From Acidobacteriota bacterium (GTDB lineage Bacteria; Acidobacteriota; Vicinamibacteria; Vicinamibacterales; SCN-69-37): a stretch of DNA of 56,662 nucleotides. Position numbers and translations under genes: made by a program. The stretch is from positions 1 to 56,662 of the forward strand of contig SHUF01000013.1 of the NCBI GenBank assembly GCA_009694745.1. Reading direction: 5' to 3'. How positions within the stretch are numbered: position 1 is the stretch's first letter; each line of letters opens with the position of its first letter. The notes beneath the pieces were generated by a model. The model was not told the DNA's origin and searched no databases. It worked only from the letters and a program-made list of their open reading frames with translations. Shown here piece by piece: positions 1 to 9,662 of this stretch.

Positions 1-332
1 CCACGCGACGTGACGCCCCGTGTCGAGTCGATGCAAACGCAGGAGCCAGGCGGTCATTGGGTGTGGGGGATTTTGTGGGGACACACGAACCGACCCTGTA
101 CGAATCAGTAGCACTTCGGTCGGCCCTCTGAGCCTCGATCCTCTAGGAAATCGTGAGCAGGTACGACGCCATGTCACTCCATCTGGATCATGCGTCAGCC
201 ACTGTTAACCGGAGGGTTGCTGGATTCTTGGCCACCCCCGCGCTCTCGCGCGGCTCGGCACGAATCCAGGGGTGACGTGTGCACCATGCGCTCCCTCTCG
301 GACTCGAAGGTCGCCTCCCGACGATGAACCGA
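1..332. other. Left edge, no supported gene
   Basis: I find no convincing protein or RNA gene here. The short open frames have no recognisable motif or start context, and no tRNA cloverleaf is apparent. The only gene signal is the 3' end of the minus-strand membrane protein that begins at 333. Confidence 0.5.
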
Positions 333-779
333 CTATCCCCCGGCGATCCAACCCACCTGGCGCAGCCAGCCAATGCCGACCACCGCGATGAAAAATCCGA
401 GCGCGAGGTAGACCGCCTGGAGTGGTGGGGCGCTGCTGTAGCCGATCAACGCAATCTGTACAGCGATCCAGATAACAAGAGCCAGTCCAACGCCAAGAGC
501 GAGCCATGGGGCCATCGGATGTCGGCGCCACGCCAGTGCTGCGGCGCAAAGGGGGCCCACTCCAAGTACCGTGAAGAGGATCAGCCCGGGCACGAGGTAG
601 GTGCCGAACGGCGTTCCAGCCAGAGCCGAGACCGGCAACGGGAGGATCTCGCCTTGAGGCCCGACCATGAGCGCGGCGCCGCCGCCTATCGCCCCGACGG
701 CAAGAAAGACCTCAAGACTGATCGCCGATACGGCAAGACGACCCAGGGGCGCGCGAGACTCAATCGACATCGACGCCAT
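333..779 (-). CDS. Small four-helix membrane protein, unknown function
   Basis: Encodes about 148 residues with four hydrophobic stretches (roughly residues 17-37, 58-82, 90-112 and 118-140) separated by short polar turns, and Arg residues near the N-terminus. The pattern is that of an integral inner-membrane protein. I do not recognise a family motif. A second in-frame ATG lies three codons downstream (770), so the start is uncertain, and no strong ribosome binding site is visible. The opposite frame is a long open frame but carries no protein-like sequence before about 1047. It diverges from the gene remnant and PQQ gene to the right. Confidence 0.6.
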   Translation of the reverse strand: MASMSIESRAPLGRLAVSAISLEVFLAVGAIGGGAALMVGPQGEILPLPVSALAGTPFGTYLVPGLILFTVLGVGPLCAAALAWRRHPMAPWLALGVGLALVIWIAVQIALIGYSSAPPLQAVYLALGFFIAVVGIGWLRQVGWIAGG

Positions 780-870
780 CTGCGCATTCTACGCTTCGCC
801 ATACCGTTGCCTTCCGTCACGCGGCAGATCCGCTCCGCGCCGACCGCAGCAGCATCACCCCAAGCACGAG

Positions 871-1026
871 CATCCAGCCGTCCTTATCGCCGGTCTCATC
901 GTGCGATCGCTTCCATTGGACGTCCTGCGCTGGGTGGTCGTCGTTGTCGTCGTCTACGCCGCACTAACGATGCTGCGGTCCGCGATGGTGGGAAGCAGGG
1001 ACGTGGGGACGCTCGATGGCCAGTGA
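871..1026 (+). pseudogene. Remnant of a TauE/SafE-type transporter C-terminus
   Basis: The last about 50 codons of a plus-strand frame read as a hydrophobic helix with the pattern RSLPLDVLRWVVVVVVVYAA followed by a short tail and stop. This resembles the final helix of sulfite exporter TauE/SafE family permeases, where a short basic-Pro-Leu stretch precedes the last transmembrane segment. Nothing upstream in any plus frame continues the family, so the rest of the gene seems lost. The assignment rests on pattern memory of one helix and is tentative. Confidence 0.35.
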
Positions 1027-1046
1027 TCGCGGCTATGATTCATCAC

Positions 1047-2510
1047 ATGCGGAATTGCAGCAGGCTCTTGATCGCAGTTGTGGCGCTCGGCGCGGCACCG
1101 CTCATCGCCCCCATCCTTGCGCAGTCCACCGCGCGGCTCACCGCGCAGTCAAACTCGACCGCTGCTCACTGGCCGCGTTTTCGGGGACCGGGCTCGAATC
1201 CGGTCTCCGAGAATCCGAATCTGCCGACCAGTTGGTCGAAGACCGAAAACGTCGAGTGGGTCACAGACGTGCCGGGAGTCGGCTGGTCCTCGCCTGTGGT
1301 GTGGGGGAATCGGGTGTTCATCACCGCGGCTACGAGCGACAAGCCGATGAAGCAGCCCACGCAGGGCGTCGACTTCAGCAACGAATACCTCGCCGAGCTG
1401 CGGAAAGCAGGGCTTACGGCTGCGGAGGCCAACAAGAAGCTGTATGAGCGCGATCGCGAGATGCCCGATGAGATCGTCATCAGTCTCACGCTGTTCTGCT
1501 ATGACCTCGAGACCGGAAAGAAGCTGTGGGAACGCGAGATGTATAAAGGCCGGCCCGCCGGCGGACGCCACAGCAAGAACAGCTTTGCATCAGAGACGCC
1601 GACGACCGACGGCGAGCGCGTCTATGTCTACCTGACCGACTACGGACTCTTCGCGTACGACTTCGAAGGGAAGCCGTCATGGACGACAACGCTGAAGGCC
1701 CACGGAACCACTCGTGACTGGGGGACCGGCGCCTCCGCCGCGCTGCACAAGGATCGCCTGTTCGTCCTGAACGACAACGAGGAGCAGAGCTTCGTCGCAG
1801 CCTTTGATACACGCACCGGGAAAGAGCTCTGGCGTACGCCGCGCACTGTGCAACCGGCGCGAAAGACGGGATGGTCTACGCCATTCGTGTGGGAGAACCG
1901 AGCGCGGACCGAACTGGTCACGCTCGGGCCTGGCGTCGCCATCAGCTACAGCCTGGACGGCGCCGAGCTGTGGCGCATGAATCGCATGGGCGGCTACGCC
2001 ATTCAAAGTCCATTCGCCTGGAACGACTTCCTCTTTGTCACTTCAGGTGCCGGCGGCGAAGACAACAGGCCGATCGTCGCGATCCGCGCCGGCGGTGCCG
2101 GCGACATCACACCGCCAGCCGCAGAGACCAAGAGTGATCACGTCATGTGGTACGACCGGGTTGCCGGCGGCACGTACTTGCCCACGCCTGTCATCTACAA
2201 GGATGCGTTGTACGTACTCAACGACAAAGGCATCTTCTCGCGCCGCAACCCTGAAACCGGTGAGCGCATCTACCAGTCGCGCGTGGCGCCGGGGGCGGCT
2301 GCGTTCACAGCCTCGCCGTGGGCCTACAACGGTCACGTGTTCGTGATGAGCGAAGAAGGCGACACGTTTGTCATCGATGCGGGCAACGAGTACCGGCTTG
2401 TGCGCACGAATTCACTCGACGATTTCTCCATGGCGACACCAGCGATCGTCGGCGACAGGCTCCTGATCAGGACCCAGCATCGGCTTTATTCAATTCGTAA
2501 TCGCAAGTAG
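1047..2510 (+). CDS. Secreted PQQ-type beta-propeller repeat protein
   Basis: Encodes about 487 residues starting with a signal peptide (basic MRNCSR, hydrophobic core, cleavage near AQS at about residue 23). The mature part opens with WPRFRGPGSNPVSE, typical of outer-membrane-assembly/PQQ-like propellers of Acidobacteria and Planctomycetes. Repeats such as YDLETGKKLWE, FDTRTGKELWR and RNPETGERIY mark propeller blades. No quinoprotein dehydrogenase catalytic motif is evident, so a binding or scaffold role is as likely as enzymatic activity. The open frame continues 250 codons upstream but that part is Arg-rich antisense sequence, so I take ATG 1047 (1035 is also possible). Its 3' end overlaps the convergent aminotransferase by 25 bases. 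Confidence 0.85.
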   Translation: MRNCSRLLIAVVALGAAPLIAPILAQSTARLTAQSNSTAAHWPRFRGPGSNPVSENPNLPTSWSKTENVEWVTDVPGVGWSSPVVWGNRVFITAATSDKPMKQPTQGVDFSNEYLAELRKAGLTAAEANKKLYERDREMPDEIVISLTLFCYDLETGKKLWEREMYKGRPAGGRHSKNSFASETPTTDGERVYVYLTDYGLFAYDFEGKPSWTTTLKAHGTTRDWGTGASAALHKDRLFVLNDNEEQSFVAAFDTRTGKELWRTPRTVQPARKTGWSTPFVWENRARTELVTLGPGVAISYSLDGAELWRMNRMGGYAIQSPFAWNDFLFVTSGAGGEDNRPIVAIRAGGAGDITPPAAETKSDHVMWYDRVAGGTYLPTPVIYKDALYVLNDKGIFSRRNPETGERIYQSRVAPGAAAFTASPWAYNGHVFVMSEEGDTFVIDAGNEYRLVRTNSLDDFSMATPAIVGDRLLIRTQHRLYSIRNRK

Positions 2511-3640
2511 CGCCCCAGGCGCTCAAGCGCCTCGGTGATCGTCGCCTCACTTGCGGCAAAGCACAGCCTGATGGACCCCTCGCCGGACGGCCCGAACGCG
2601 GAGCCAGGCGCGATCGCGACCCCGGTGGCGCGTAACAGCTCGGCGGCGAACAGCGTCGAGGCGGTGACGCCGGCGATGCGCGGGAACGCGTAGAAGGCGC
2701 CCATGGGCTCGGGTAAGACGACGCCCGGCAAGGTTCCCAGGGCGGCGGTCACCTGCGCGCGCCGCGCCGCGTAATGCGCACGCAGGTCGCGCACGTAGTC
2801 CTCACCATCGCGCAGCGCGACGATGCCCGCCTGTTGGATGATGGAGGCCGGATTGGACGTGATGAACTCGGCAGCCTTGTAGAGCGTCCGGATGGTCGAT
2901 TCGCTGGCTTGCGCCCAACCAAGGCGCCAGCCTGTCATGTTGTAGGTTTTCGAGAAGCTGTTGACCACGATCAGGCGATCCTTGTCGTCAATCCATCGCG
3001 CCATCGATGGTGCAATGTCTGTGTCGAACGTCAGTCGTTCGTAGACTTCGTCCGACAGCACGGTGACGCCGTGTCGCGCGGCGATAGCCGCGAGCCCACG
3101 CTGTTCGTCGTCGGTCATCATCCAGCCCGTGGGGTTCGACGGGCTGTTGACGACGAGCACTTGTGTGTTTGCGTCGATGGCGCGTTCAAGGCGTTCGAGA
3201 TCGAGTGAGAACCGCGCGCCGTTGGCCGCCAGCGGCACCTGGCGCGACTCGCCGCCGGACATCGCCACGCTGTTCACGTAAATCGCGTAGGCAGGCGAGA
3301 CGATAACCGCGTTGTCACCGGGGCCGACGAGCGCGCGAAGGGTGACGTGAATCGCCATGGTTCCGCCGACCGTGGCCATCACTTCCGACGGGCGATACGA
3401 CACGGCCTGCAGCTCGCGAATCTTGATGGCGATCGCTTCCCGTAGCTCCGGTGCGCCTGCCGTGTGCGTGTAGAACGTGTGTCCGGCGCGCGCCGCCTCG
3501 TCAGCCGCGCGACAGATGAAGTCTGCGGTCGGCATATCAGACTCGCCGTAACACAGCTTGATCGAGCCGGGCATCGCCTCGGCGGCCGTGGCGATCTGAA
3601 CCAGGGGCGATTCGACGACCGCGGAGATTTCATGGCGCAT
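2486..3640 (-). CDS. Class I/II PLP-dependent aminotransferase
   Basis: Encodes 384 residues, the usual length for fold-type I aspartate-aminotransferase-like enzymes. Visible family marks: the NSPSNPTGW motif (Asn about 169), SDEVY (Asp about 197, contacts the PLP nitrogen), NSFSKTYNMTGWRLGW with the PLP lysine at about residue 231, and a C-terminal Arg in SIRLCFA that would bind the substrate carboxylate. This is the subfamily Ib type (AspC/AatA of thermophiles and cyanobacteria). The amino donor cannot be set from sequence alone; aspartate, aromatic or prephenate substrates are all known in this group. It stands alone, convergent with the PQQ gene. Confidence 0.88.
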   Translation of the reverse strand: MRHEISAVVESPLVQIATAAEAMPGSIKLCYGESDMPTADFICRAADEAARAGHTFYTHTAGAPELREAIAIKIRELQAVSYRPSEVMATVGGTMAIHVTLRALVGPGDNAVIVSPAYAIYVNSVAMSGGESRQVPLAANGARFSLDLERLERAIDANTQVLVVNSPSNPTGWMMTDDEQRGLAAIAARHGVTVLSDEVYERLTFDTDIAPSMARWIDDKDRLIVVNSFSKTYNMTGWRLGWAQASESTIRTLYKAAEFITSNPASIIQQAGIVALRDGEDYVRDLRAHYAARRAQVTAALGTLPGVVLPEPMGAFYAFPRIAGVTASTLFAAELLRATGVAIAPGSAFGPSGEGSIRLCFAASEATITEALERLGRYLRLRIE

Positions 3641-3681
3641 GGCTGCGGGCCGGTCGGCGTGGACTGCGTCGTGGCTGGGCG

Positions 3682-3765
3682 CTACTTCGGCACGCCCAGA
3701 TACTTATCCAGCCAGTCCAGCGTGTCCTTGATGATGCGGGCGAAGGGGAATACGTGCCCGCCATC
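3682..3765 (-). pseudogene. Orphaned 3' end of the kinase-hydrolase gene
   Basis: In the same frame as the kinase-hydrolase gene and just after its TAA, 27 codons read DGGHVFPFARIIKDTLDWLD and a short tail, ending in TAG at 3682-3684. DLH-type hydrolase domains of this fusion family end in just this way, and the His of GGH is the expected third member of the Ser-Asp-His triad. The TAA stands where a Tyr or similar residue would be expected, so one base change explains it. Without readthrough the hydrolase has no catalytic His. Confidence 0.8.
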
Positions 3766-6615
3766 TTAGATGCCGTGGCGCTTGTCCGCCTCGGGTGTGC
3801 CGAGCCACTTGAACATCGGTTTCTGTGAGGACTCGATGGGGAAGGTGAAGTCCTGCCGGCCGTTCAGCATCAGCACCGGCGTCTTCACGCGCGGCGCGAA
3901 GTTGATCTCGTCAACCTCGGGCAGTTTCGGCGCCGACGAAAAGCCCTCTGACCAGAGCACCGCCGTGCGGAACCGGGGTTCGACGGCGAGGCCGATGGCG
4001 CCCAACCGCGCGCCAAGGCTCACGCCGAAATAGCCCAACCTGGTCGAATCGACATCCTTGCGTGTCAGAAGATAGTCCACCGATCGTCGGAGGTCCTTCA
4101 TACGCGCCACCGTCAGATCGCGCCGCGCGTTGGGGCCCGAAGGCGGCTTCAACAGTTTGCGCTCGTAGCTGCCCTTGTACATCGGCAGCAACAGCGCGCG
4201 TTTGCTCCGGACAATGAACCCGAGATAGTTCATTTCGGCGAGTTTGAATGAACGGAGGTAATCCCCGCCCGAGTGCGGGAAATACACGACGGTCTGGTAC
4301 GGCGGTGCCATACCCCTCGGCAAAAAAAGGTATGCCGGAATGCGTTCGCCCCCGTACGTCGCCGCGTAGCTCACCCGCTGAATCCGCCAGTGCTCCTGCG
4401 AGTCGTCCACCGATTCCATAAAAGACTTCAGATCGGACGCGTCGTAGTCATAGAGCTGCCGGTAAATCTCATAGTCGCGGTCAGATGCGGGCACCTCCCC
4501 GCTGTAGTCGCGTGTGAGTGATGTCACTGGACCGAGAAGAGCGGCGTTGACTTGCTCGGCGGTCCGCAGCTTCACGGTCCGGAATCCGTTGATCGGCGCG
4601 CGATCGAAGGGGCTGACCGCCTCGGCCTCCTGGTACAGGTAGGGCGGCGTGTTCCATGCGCCGCCGAGGTTGTAGCGGCGATCGCCAACGGCATTCCAGC
4701 ACCATTCACGGACGTTGCCGGCCATGTCGAGCGTGCCGTGGGGACCAAGCCCCGAGTACTCGCCGGCCCGGGCCACGTCCTTCCCGCTGAAATTGCTGTA
4801 CTCGACGATGTTTGAAAAAACGATCGGCGGCACCGCCAGGCGCCAGTGATGAACGGTCGGCAGCCGCTTGCCGGCCCACGCCGCAAACGCGTTCGCCTCG
4901 TACCAGCTCACGCCGCGGACGGGGAAGTCATCCTGGCCGGCAGGGAACGCACCAAGATCCCAGGTCGCGGGACCCGGTCGTCCGGTGGTGTCCTTGAACT
5001 CCTGCATCGCTTCGTCAAAAGACAGCGTGCGGCCCTCTTTGACGATCGCCTCGCGCCAGAAATCGGCCTTTGTGTATCCGCCCGCATCGAGGAACGCCTT
5101 GTACTGGCGGTTGGTCACTTCGAACCGATCGATGAAGAACCCTTCAACAGCAATCGGACCGACGCCGGACACTTGCGCAGTGTCGGCCGGTATGTAGACC
5201 ATGCCGTCAGGCGTCTCGGCCTCCGGAATCAGATCGAAGTTCAGTTCCGCTCTGCCCGCGTTTGCCGCGCCTTCAAACGGAACAAACCCGGCCTTGACGA
5301 TGCGGTAGCGGAAGTAGCCGAGGGGGCCGCGCCCGTCAATCGGCGTGGTGCCGAGACGCAACCACTCACCATTCAGCTTGTTGTAGCCCCTGACAAAAAC
5401 TTCGGCATTGTCCGGGGAGGTGCGGATGGTCACGAGAAACAGAAGGCCGGTGCGCACCTTCTCGAATTCCGCATCGCCGGCGAGCGATCGCTTTATGTCG
5501 CGCTGCAGTCGGAAGGCCTCTTCAAAACGCTCGGCTTCGATCATCGTCTGCAACTCGGGCAGCCGCGTCAGGGCCTGGCGCATCGGCCCCTGGAAGTACA
5601 CCCACCAGGCGCCACCTGCGGCAAGAGCCAGGACGATGGCCACCAGCACGTAGCGGGCGACCGACGAGCCCACGCGGTCGGCTGTCGCCTCAGGTCTCCG
5701 CACGTCGCGTCCCTGGAGGTCGCGGGCTTCAGCCCGCGACGTCACTGGCTGCGTCGCACCGGTATCGCGCTTGAGCCACTGCAGGTCGGCGGCGATCTCC
5801 GACGCGTGCTGATACCGGAGCGCCCGATCTTTTTCGAGCGCCTTGGCGATGATGCGCTCGAGATCGACAGGAACCTGCAGATTGATCCGAATCGCCGCGG
5901 CAGGCTGGGCGTACAGGATCTCGTTGAACGTCGCGGCCACCGTGGTGCCCCTGAATGGCTGCACACCGGTCGCCATCTCGTAGAGGACGGCGCCGAACGA
6001 AAAGACATCGGAACGCGAATCGATGCCGTGGCCGAGCGCCTGCTCCGGCGACATATAGGCGATCGTACCGATGGCCGCACCTGTGCCTGTCAGCGCGCCC
6101 AAGTCTTCGACGGCGACGGTGGTCGCCGTGGATGGTGTGGCCTCCTGCGTGACCTTGGCGATGCCGAAGTCGAGGATCTTCGCGTGGCCACGTTTGGTAA
6201 TGAAGATATTGGCGGGTTTGACGTCGCGGTGCACGATGCCCTGTGAGTGGGCGGCATCGAGCGCTTCGGCGATCTGGCTGCCGAAGGCGATGATTTCGTC
6301 CAGTGGCAGGGCCTTGGTCCCGATGCGGTGCCTGAGCGTGGTACCTTCAAGCAGTTCCATCGCGATGAACGGCCGCCCGTCGTGTTCGCCGATTTCGTGA
6401 ATCGTGCAGATGTTCGGGTGATTGAGCGCGGAGGCCGCAATCGCCTCGCGGCGGAATCGCGCCACGACCTGCCGGTCCGTAAAACTCTCATCGGGCAGGA
6501 ACTTCAGCGCGACGAAGCGATGCAGATCCGTGTCTTCAGCTTTGTAGACGACACCCATTCCGCCTTCGCCGAGTTTTTCCAAGACGCGATAGCGGGAAAC
6601 GGTGGTGCCTGTCAT
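3766..6615 (-). CDS. Ser/Thr kinase - PEGA - FGE-like - alpha/beta hydrolase fusion, cut by in-frame TAA
   Basis: The 949 readable residues contain, in order: a Hanks-type kinase (residues 8-280; Gly loop [10 protein letters not shown], Lys38, HRDVKPAN at 129, DFG at 149, SPEQ), a linker, one membrane helix (322-343), a PEGA-like region (393-455), a formylglycine-generating-enzyme/SUMF1-like domain (470-685, with [11 protein letters not shown]), and an alpha/beta hydrolase (700-949, nucleophile Ser866 in GVSLG, acid Asp922). The topology puts the kinase in the cytoplasm and the rest outside. This fusion is known in Acidobacteria. The frame ends at TAA (3766-3768), directly before codons that complete the hydrolase; see the next entry. 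The gene is well preserved otherwise, so the lesion is recent or a sequence error. Confidence 0.9.
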   Translation of the reverse strand: MTGTTVSRYRVLEKLGEGGMGVVYKAEDTDLHRFVALKFLPDESFTDRQVVARFRREAIAASALNHPNICTIHEIGEHDGRPFIAMELLEGTTLRHRIGTKALPLDEIIAFGSQIAEALDAAHSQGIVHRDVKPANIFITKRGHAKILDFGIAKVTQEATPSTATTVAVEDLGALTGTGAAIGTIAYMSPEQALGHGIDSRSDVFSFGAVLYEMATGVQPFRGTTVAATFNEILYAQPAAAIRINLQVPVDLERIIAKALEKDRALRYQHASEIAADLQWLKRDTGATQPVTSRAEARDLQGRDVRRPEATADRVGSSVARYVLVAIVLALAAGGAWWVYFQGPMRQALTRLPELQTMIEAERFEEAFRLQRDIKRSLAGDAEFEKVRTGLLFLVTIRTSPDNAEVFVRGYNKLNGEWLRLGTTPIDGRGPLGYFRYRIVKAGFVPFEGAANAGRAELNFDLIPEAETPDGMVYIPADTAQVSGVGPIAVEGFFIDRFEVTNRQYKAFLDAGGYTKADFWREAIVKEGRTLSFDEAMQEFKDTTGRPGPATWDLGAFPAGQDDFPVRGVSWYEANAFAAWAGKRLPTVHHWRLAVPPIVFSNIVEYSNFSGKDVARAGEYSGLGPHGTLDMAGNVREWCWNAVGDRRYNLGGAWNTPPYLYQEAEAVSPFDRAPINGFRTVKLRTAEQVNAALLGPVTSLTRDYSGEVPASDRDYEIYRQLYDYDASDLKSFMESVDDSQEHWRIQRVSYAATYGGERIPAYLFLPRGMAPPYQTVVYFPHSGGDYLRSFKLAEMNYLGFIVRSKRALLLPMYKGSYERKLLKPPSGPNARRDLTVARMKDLRRSVDYLLTRKDVDSTRLGYFGVSLGARLGAIGLAVEPRFRTAVLWSEGFSSAPKLPEVDEINFAPRVKTPVLMLNGRQDFTFPIESSQKPMFKWLGTPEADKRHGI
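5719..5740. repeat. REP-like palindrome inside the kinase linker
   Basis: A perfect 10-bp inverted repeat (GTCGCGGGCT / AGCCCGCGAC) with a 2-base loop lies within the coding region of the kinase gene. It translates to SRAEARD in the linker between kinase domain and membrane helix. The CGGGCT...AGCCCG core recurs in the intergenic hairpin at 13396-13419, which suggests a dispersed palindromic element that entered a tolerant linker. Confidence 0.55.
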
Positions 6616-6654
6616 AGGGGCATCTGGAGCCGTACGAGGACGCCGCCCCTTTTC

Positions 6655-9075
6655 CTATTTGTTCCCGATCTTGCTGACGTCGATCGCCCACACACCGCGG
6701 CCGTGCGTGCCGATGACGAGCATCCGGTCGCGCGGATGCACGATGAAGTCCATGACGGCGACCGAAGGCAGATTGCCGCCAAGCACTTCCCATCGCGCGC
6801 CGCCGTTTGTGGTTACGTAGACGCCGAAGTCGTTCGCGGCGTAGAGCACGTTCGGGTTCACCGGGTCCTCGCGAACCATGTTGATCGGCCCGCCAGGGAT
6901 GTTGCCCGCGATGCTCTTGAACGTCTTGCCGTAGTCCGTGGACTTGTAGATGCGCGCGGCAAAATCCTCGTCGTACCGCCCCTGCTGCGCGACGTAGACC
7001 GTGCCCTCGTCGTGCTGCGAGGCCACCACCTTGGCAATCCACTGCTTCTTCGGCAGGTTCGCCGTCAACTCCCTGAACTCCTTGCCGTCATCCACCGATG
7101 CCCACAAACGCCCGTCGTCGGTGCCGGTATAGATGAGCCCCTTCTTCTTCGGCGACTCGGAGATCGTGATGACGAGCTGATGTGGGATGTCGCCGATCTT
7201 CGCTTTGTCGTTGTAGCTCATGTCGGCGCTGACCTTCTCCCAAGACTCGCCGCGATCGCGGGAGCGGTACAGAGACTGCGCGCCGAAGTAGACCGTGTCG
7301 GCATCGTGAGGTGAGATCTGAATCGGCGCCAGCACCTGCATGCGCAGTGGATCCTCGCCTGCGGCCACTGGCGGCTGTATGTTCTTATCTCGCTGCGGGC
7401 CTGCCGGCGCTACCCCCGCCTGCGCTCCCGCTCCTCGGCCGCGAGGAGCGGCCGGAACGCTGAAGTCGGTGCGGCTGAGTTTGCCGGAATACACGATGTT
7501 CGGGTTTCTCGGATCTACCGCATGTTGGGTGTACTCGCCGCCTGGCGCGCCTTCCCACGTCATCGGTTTCAGGTTCTCCCGGCCGTTGCTGAGATCGATG
7601 GCGGCGCGATAGGCGCCGTGGTCCTGCACCGACGCGTAGACCCGAAACGGCGTGTCCATGTCGAAGTTCATGCTGAAGACGGTCTGCACCGGCAGAGTGC
7701 CCTGGCGCCACGTCTGGCCGCCATCATTCGAGATACGGAAGCCGCTATCGTTCGAGAGGTACAGGGTGTGCGGATTCTTCGGATCGATCCACAGCCCATG
7801 GTTGTCGCCACCCTGGCCCCTTCCACCGGTGCCTGCGGGCGGTCCGCCCGGCCATGCCGCGCCGAGGCGGGCCCACGTCTTGCCCCCATCGCGTGACACG
7901 CTGTTGCCAAGGGCGAGCGTATAGACGGTGTTCTCATCGGTGGGATCGACGCGGATATTGCCGAACACCCACGCGTATGACGCGCCCATCGCCTTTACGA
8001 ACAGGCGCTGTTCCTCGTCTTGTCCGCTGACGCGCGTCCAGCTCGCGCCCTTATCGTTGGACCGGTACACCTCGTTGCCTTTGATGTTGCATCGTGCGGC
8101 GCTGCCGCCTGGGTTCTGGCCACGTCCGACGGCCGCCACCGGAGTCGTGTCGCAGTCGTAGTTATCGATGTAGCCGTACACCACGTTGGGATTGGATGGC
8201 GCGATGGCTACGCCGATGCGGCCCAAAACATTTGATGGCGGCAGGCCATTCGTCAGCCGATTCCAGGTCTTGCCCGCGTCGGTGGACTTGAAGATGCCGC
8301 CCTCGCTGAAGCCAACCTCAACGCGCGGGTCGTTCCACTTGCGCCGCTGCCGCTGCCAGGCCCCTGCATAAAGGGTGTTCGGGTCCTGGGGATCCATCGC
8401 AAGATCGTTCACGCCCGTCTTCGGGCTGATCTTCAGCACGTGCGCCCACGTCTTGCCGCCGTCGGTCGTCTTGAACACGCCGCGCATCTCGTTTTCGACC
8501 CACTCCTGCCCTGCGGACGCCACGTAAACCGTGTCCGGATCGGTCGGGTGCGCCACGATGCGCCCGATGGTGCCGGTGTCGATCAAGCCCATGTGCTGAA
8601 ACGTCTTCGCGTTGTCGGTGGACTTGTACATCCCGACGCCCGTGTAGGAACTCCGAAAGATGTTCGACTCGCCGGTGCCGACCCAGAGGATGTCAGGATT
8701 CGAGGGGGCGACGGCCAACGCGCCTGTGGCGGTCGAGGCTTCCTTGTCAAACACCGCCTGCCACGTCAGGCCGAGGTCGTCCGACGCCCACACGCCGCCG
8801 CAGCAGCTGCCGGCATAGATCCGCCGCGACGCGCCGCGGTCCGCGACGGCGACGTCTGAGAAGCGGCCGCTGATGTTGGTCATTCCGATGTACGACCAGT
8901 TCATAGGCCGGTACGGCGACGCTGTCGTCATCGCCTCGTGCGCGTCCCACGCCTTCATATGCGCGGCGTGATTGCCATCCCCCGGCGCTTGCGCGCCAAG
9001 AGCGGAAAAGCCGATGACAAAGGCAGCGGTGGAGAATGTGACGAGCGTGGCAGCGAACGAGGTGCGACGAACCAT
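6655..9075 (-). CDS. Secreted BNR/Asp-box (VPS10/sortilin-like) propeller protein
   Basis: Encodes 806 residues. The start at 9075 is chosen because GGAGGT lies 6 bases upstream and the protein then opens with a clear signal peptide (MVRRTSF, hydrophobic core, GAQA cleavage near residue 29); the longer open frame upstream is not protein-like. At least ten Asp-box repeats of the form S-x-D-x-G-x-T-W are visible (for example TTDGGKTW, STDAGKTW, SRDGGKTW, SNDGGQTW, STDYGKTF), giving one or two seven-bladed propellers as in glycosyl hydrolase/sortilin-like proteins. A Gly/Arg-rich stretch (PRGRGAGAQAG) interrupts the second half. No sialidase catalytic set is evident. It follows the kinase gene on the same strand 39 bases upstream of it, so the two may share a transcript. 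Confidence 0.85.
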   Translation of the reverse strand: MVRRTSFAATLVTFSTAAFVIGFSALGAQAPGDGNHAAHMKAWDAHEAMTTASPYRPMNWSYIGMTNISGRFSDVAVADRGASRRIYAGSCCGGVWASDDLGLTWQAVFDKEASTATGALAVAPSNPDILWVGTGESNIFRSSYTGVGMYKSTDNAKTFQHMGLIDTGTIGRIVAHPTDPDTVYVASAGQEWVENEMRGVFKTTDGGKTWAHVLKISPKTGVNDLAMDPQDPNTLYAGAWQRQRRKWNDPRVEVGFSEGGIFKSTDAGKTWNRLTNGLPPSNVLGRIGVAIAPSNPNVVYGYIDNYDCDTTPVAAVGRGQNPGGSAARCNIKGNEVYRSNDKGASWTRVSGQDEEQRLFVKAMGASYAWVFGNIRVDPTDENTVYTLALGNSVSRDGGKTWARLGAAWPGGPPAGTGGRGQGGDNHGLWIDPKNPHTLYLSNDSGFRISNDGGQTWRQGTLPVQTVFSMNFDMDTPFRVYASVQDHGAYRAAIDLSNGRENLKPMTWEGAPGGEYTQHAVDPRNPNIVYSGKLSRTDFSVPAAPRGRGAGAQAGVAPAGPQRDKNIQPPVAAGEDPLRMQVLAPIQISPHDADTVYFGAQSLYRSRDRGESWEKVSADMSYNDKAKIGDIPHQLVITISESPKKKGLIYTGTDDGRLWASVDDGKEFRELTANLPKKQWIAKVVASQHDEGTVYVAQQGRYDEDFAARIYKSTDYGKTFKSIAGNIPGGPINMVREDPVNPNVLYAANDFGVYVTTNGGARWEVLGGNLPSVAVMDFIVHPRDRMLVIGTHGRGVWAIDVSKIGNK

Positions 9076-9165
9076 GGCCTGACCTCCGGGAATGGCCGTA
9101 ATACTACACCCGACAGGCGTTGTTACGACCCGACCGCGCCCGGGCGCGGCTGTAACATAGGTGTC

Positions 9166-9630
9166 ATGGGCCTTCGGTCCGACTCGCGCGGTGTCATCGT
9201 GTCCTGTCCGTCGTGCCAGCAGGCCAATCGGCTGGCGTGGGACCGGCTTGGTCTGACCACGCGGTGTGGCCGATGCTAGACCGACCTTCAGGCGCCTGCC
9301 GTTCCGGTGGACGTGGGCAGCAGCGCAGACTTTGATGCTGTGGTGCGCGGATCGCGCCTGCCCGTGCTCGTGGACTTTTGGGCCGAGTGGTGCGGTCCCT
9401 GCCGAATGGTGGCTCCGGAAATTGCGAAGGTCGCTGCCACCCACGCCGGCGAGTGGCTGGTGATTAAGGTTGATACCGAGGCGGTCCCGGATCTCGCCGC
9501 GCGGCTCCAGATTCAGTCCATCCCGACCATGGCGGTGTTTCACTCGGGCCTGGTCGCCGGCCGAAAGTCGAGGGCACTTCCGGCCGACCAGATCGAAGCG
9601 TTCGTCAGGCAATCACTCCTGAGCGTCTGA
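9166..9630 (+). pseudogene. Thioredoxin-2-like gene interrupted by in-frame TAG
   Basis: ATG 9166 opens a 37-codon frame with a zinc-ribbon pattern (CPSCQQ ... RCGRC) typical of the N-terminus of thioredoxin 2 (TrxC). It stops at TAG 9277-9279. The same frame resumes at once with TDLQAPAVPVDVG and a complete thioredoxin fold: FWAEWCGPCRM active site, SIPTMAVF cis-Pro loop, and a C-terminal helix ending at 9630. In TrxC proteins the position after the last Cys is usually Lys, so AAG to TAG is the simplest change. A GTG at 9307 could still yield an intact thioredoxin domain without the zinc ribbon. Role when intact: thiol-disulfide reduction in the cytoplasm. Confidence 0.8.
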
Positions 9631-9662
9631 GGCCCTATCGGAGAATCCGGGCGCTGGTCAGC

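Noticed and set aside
1..332. tRNA gene or attachment site at the left edge
   Set aside because: No cloverleaf and no integrase or direct repeat could be found.
279..1046. Upstream extension of the PQQ gene frame
   Set aside because: Arg-rich sequence without protein character, antisense to the membrane protein; a signal peptide starts at 1047.
4846..7314. Long plus-strand open frames opposite the kinase and BNR genes
   Set aside because: They are high-GC antisense shadows without motifs, while the minus strand encodes clear domains.
9277..9279. Recoding of TAG as pyrrolysine or other amino acid
   Set aside because: No recoding machinery in view, and a different stop (TAA) interrupts the kinase gene; other genes here end with TAG normally.
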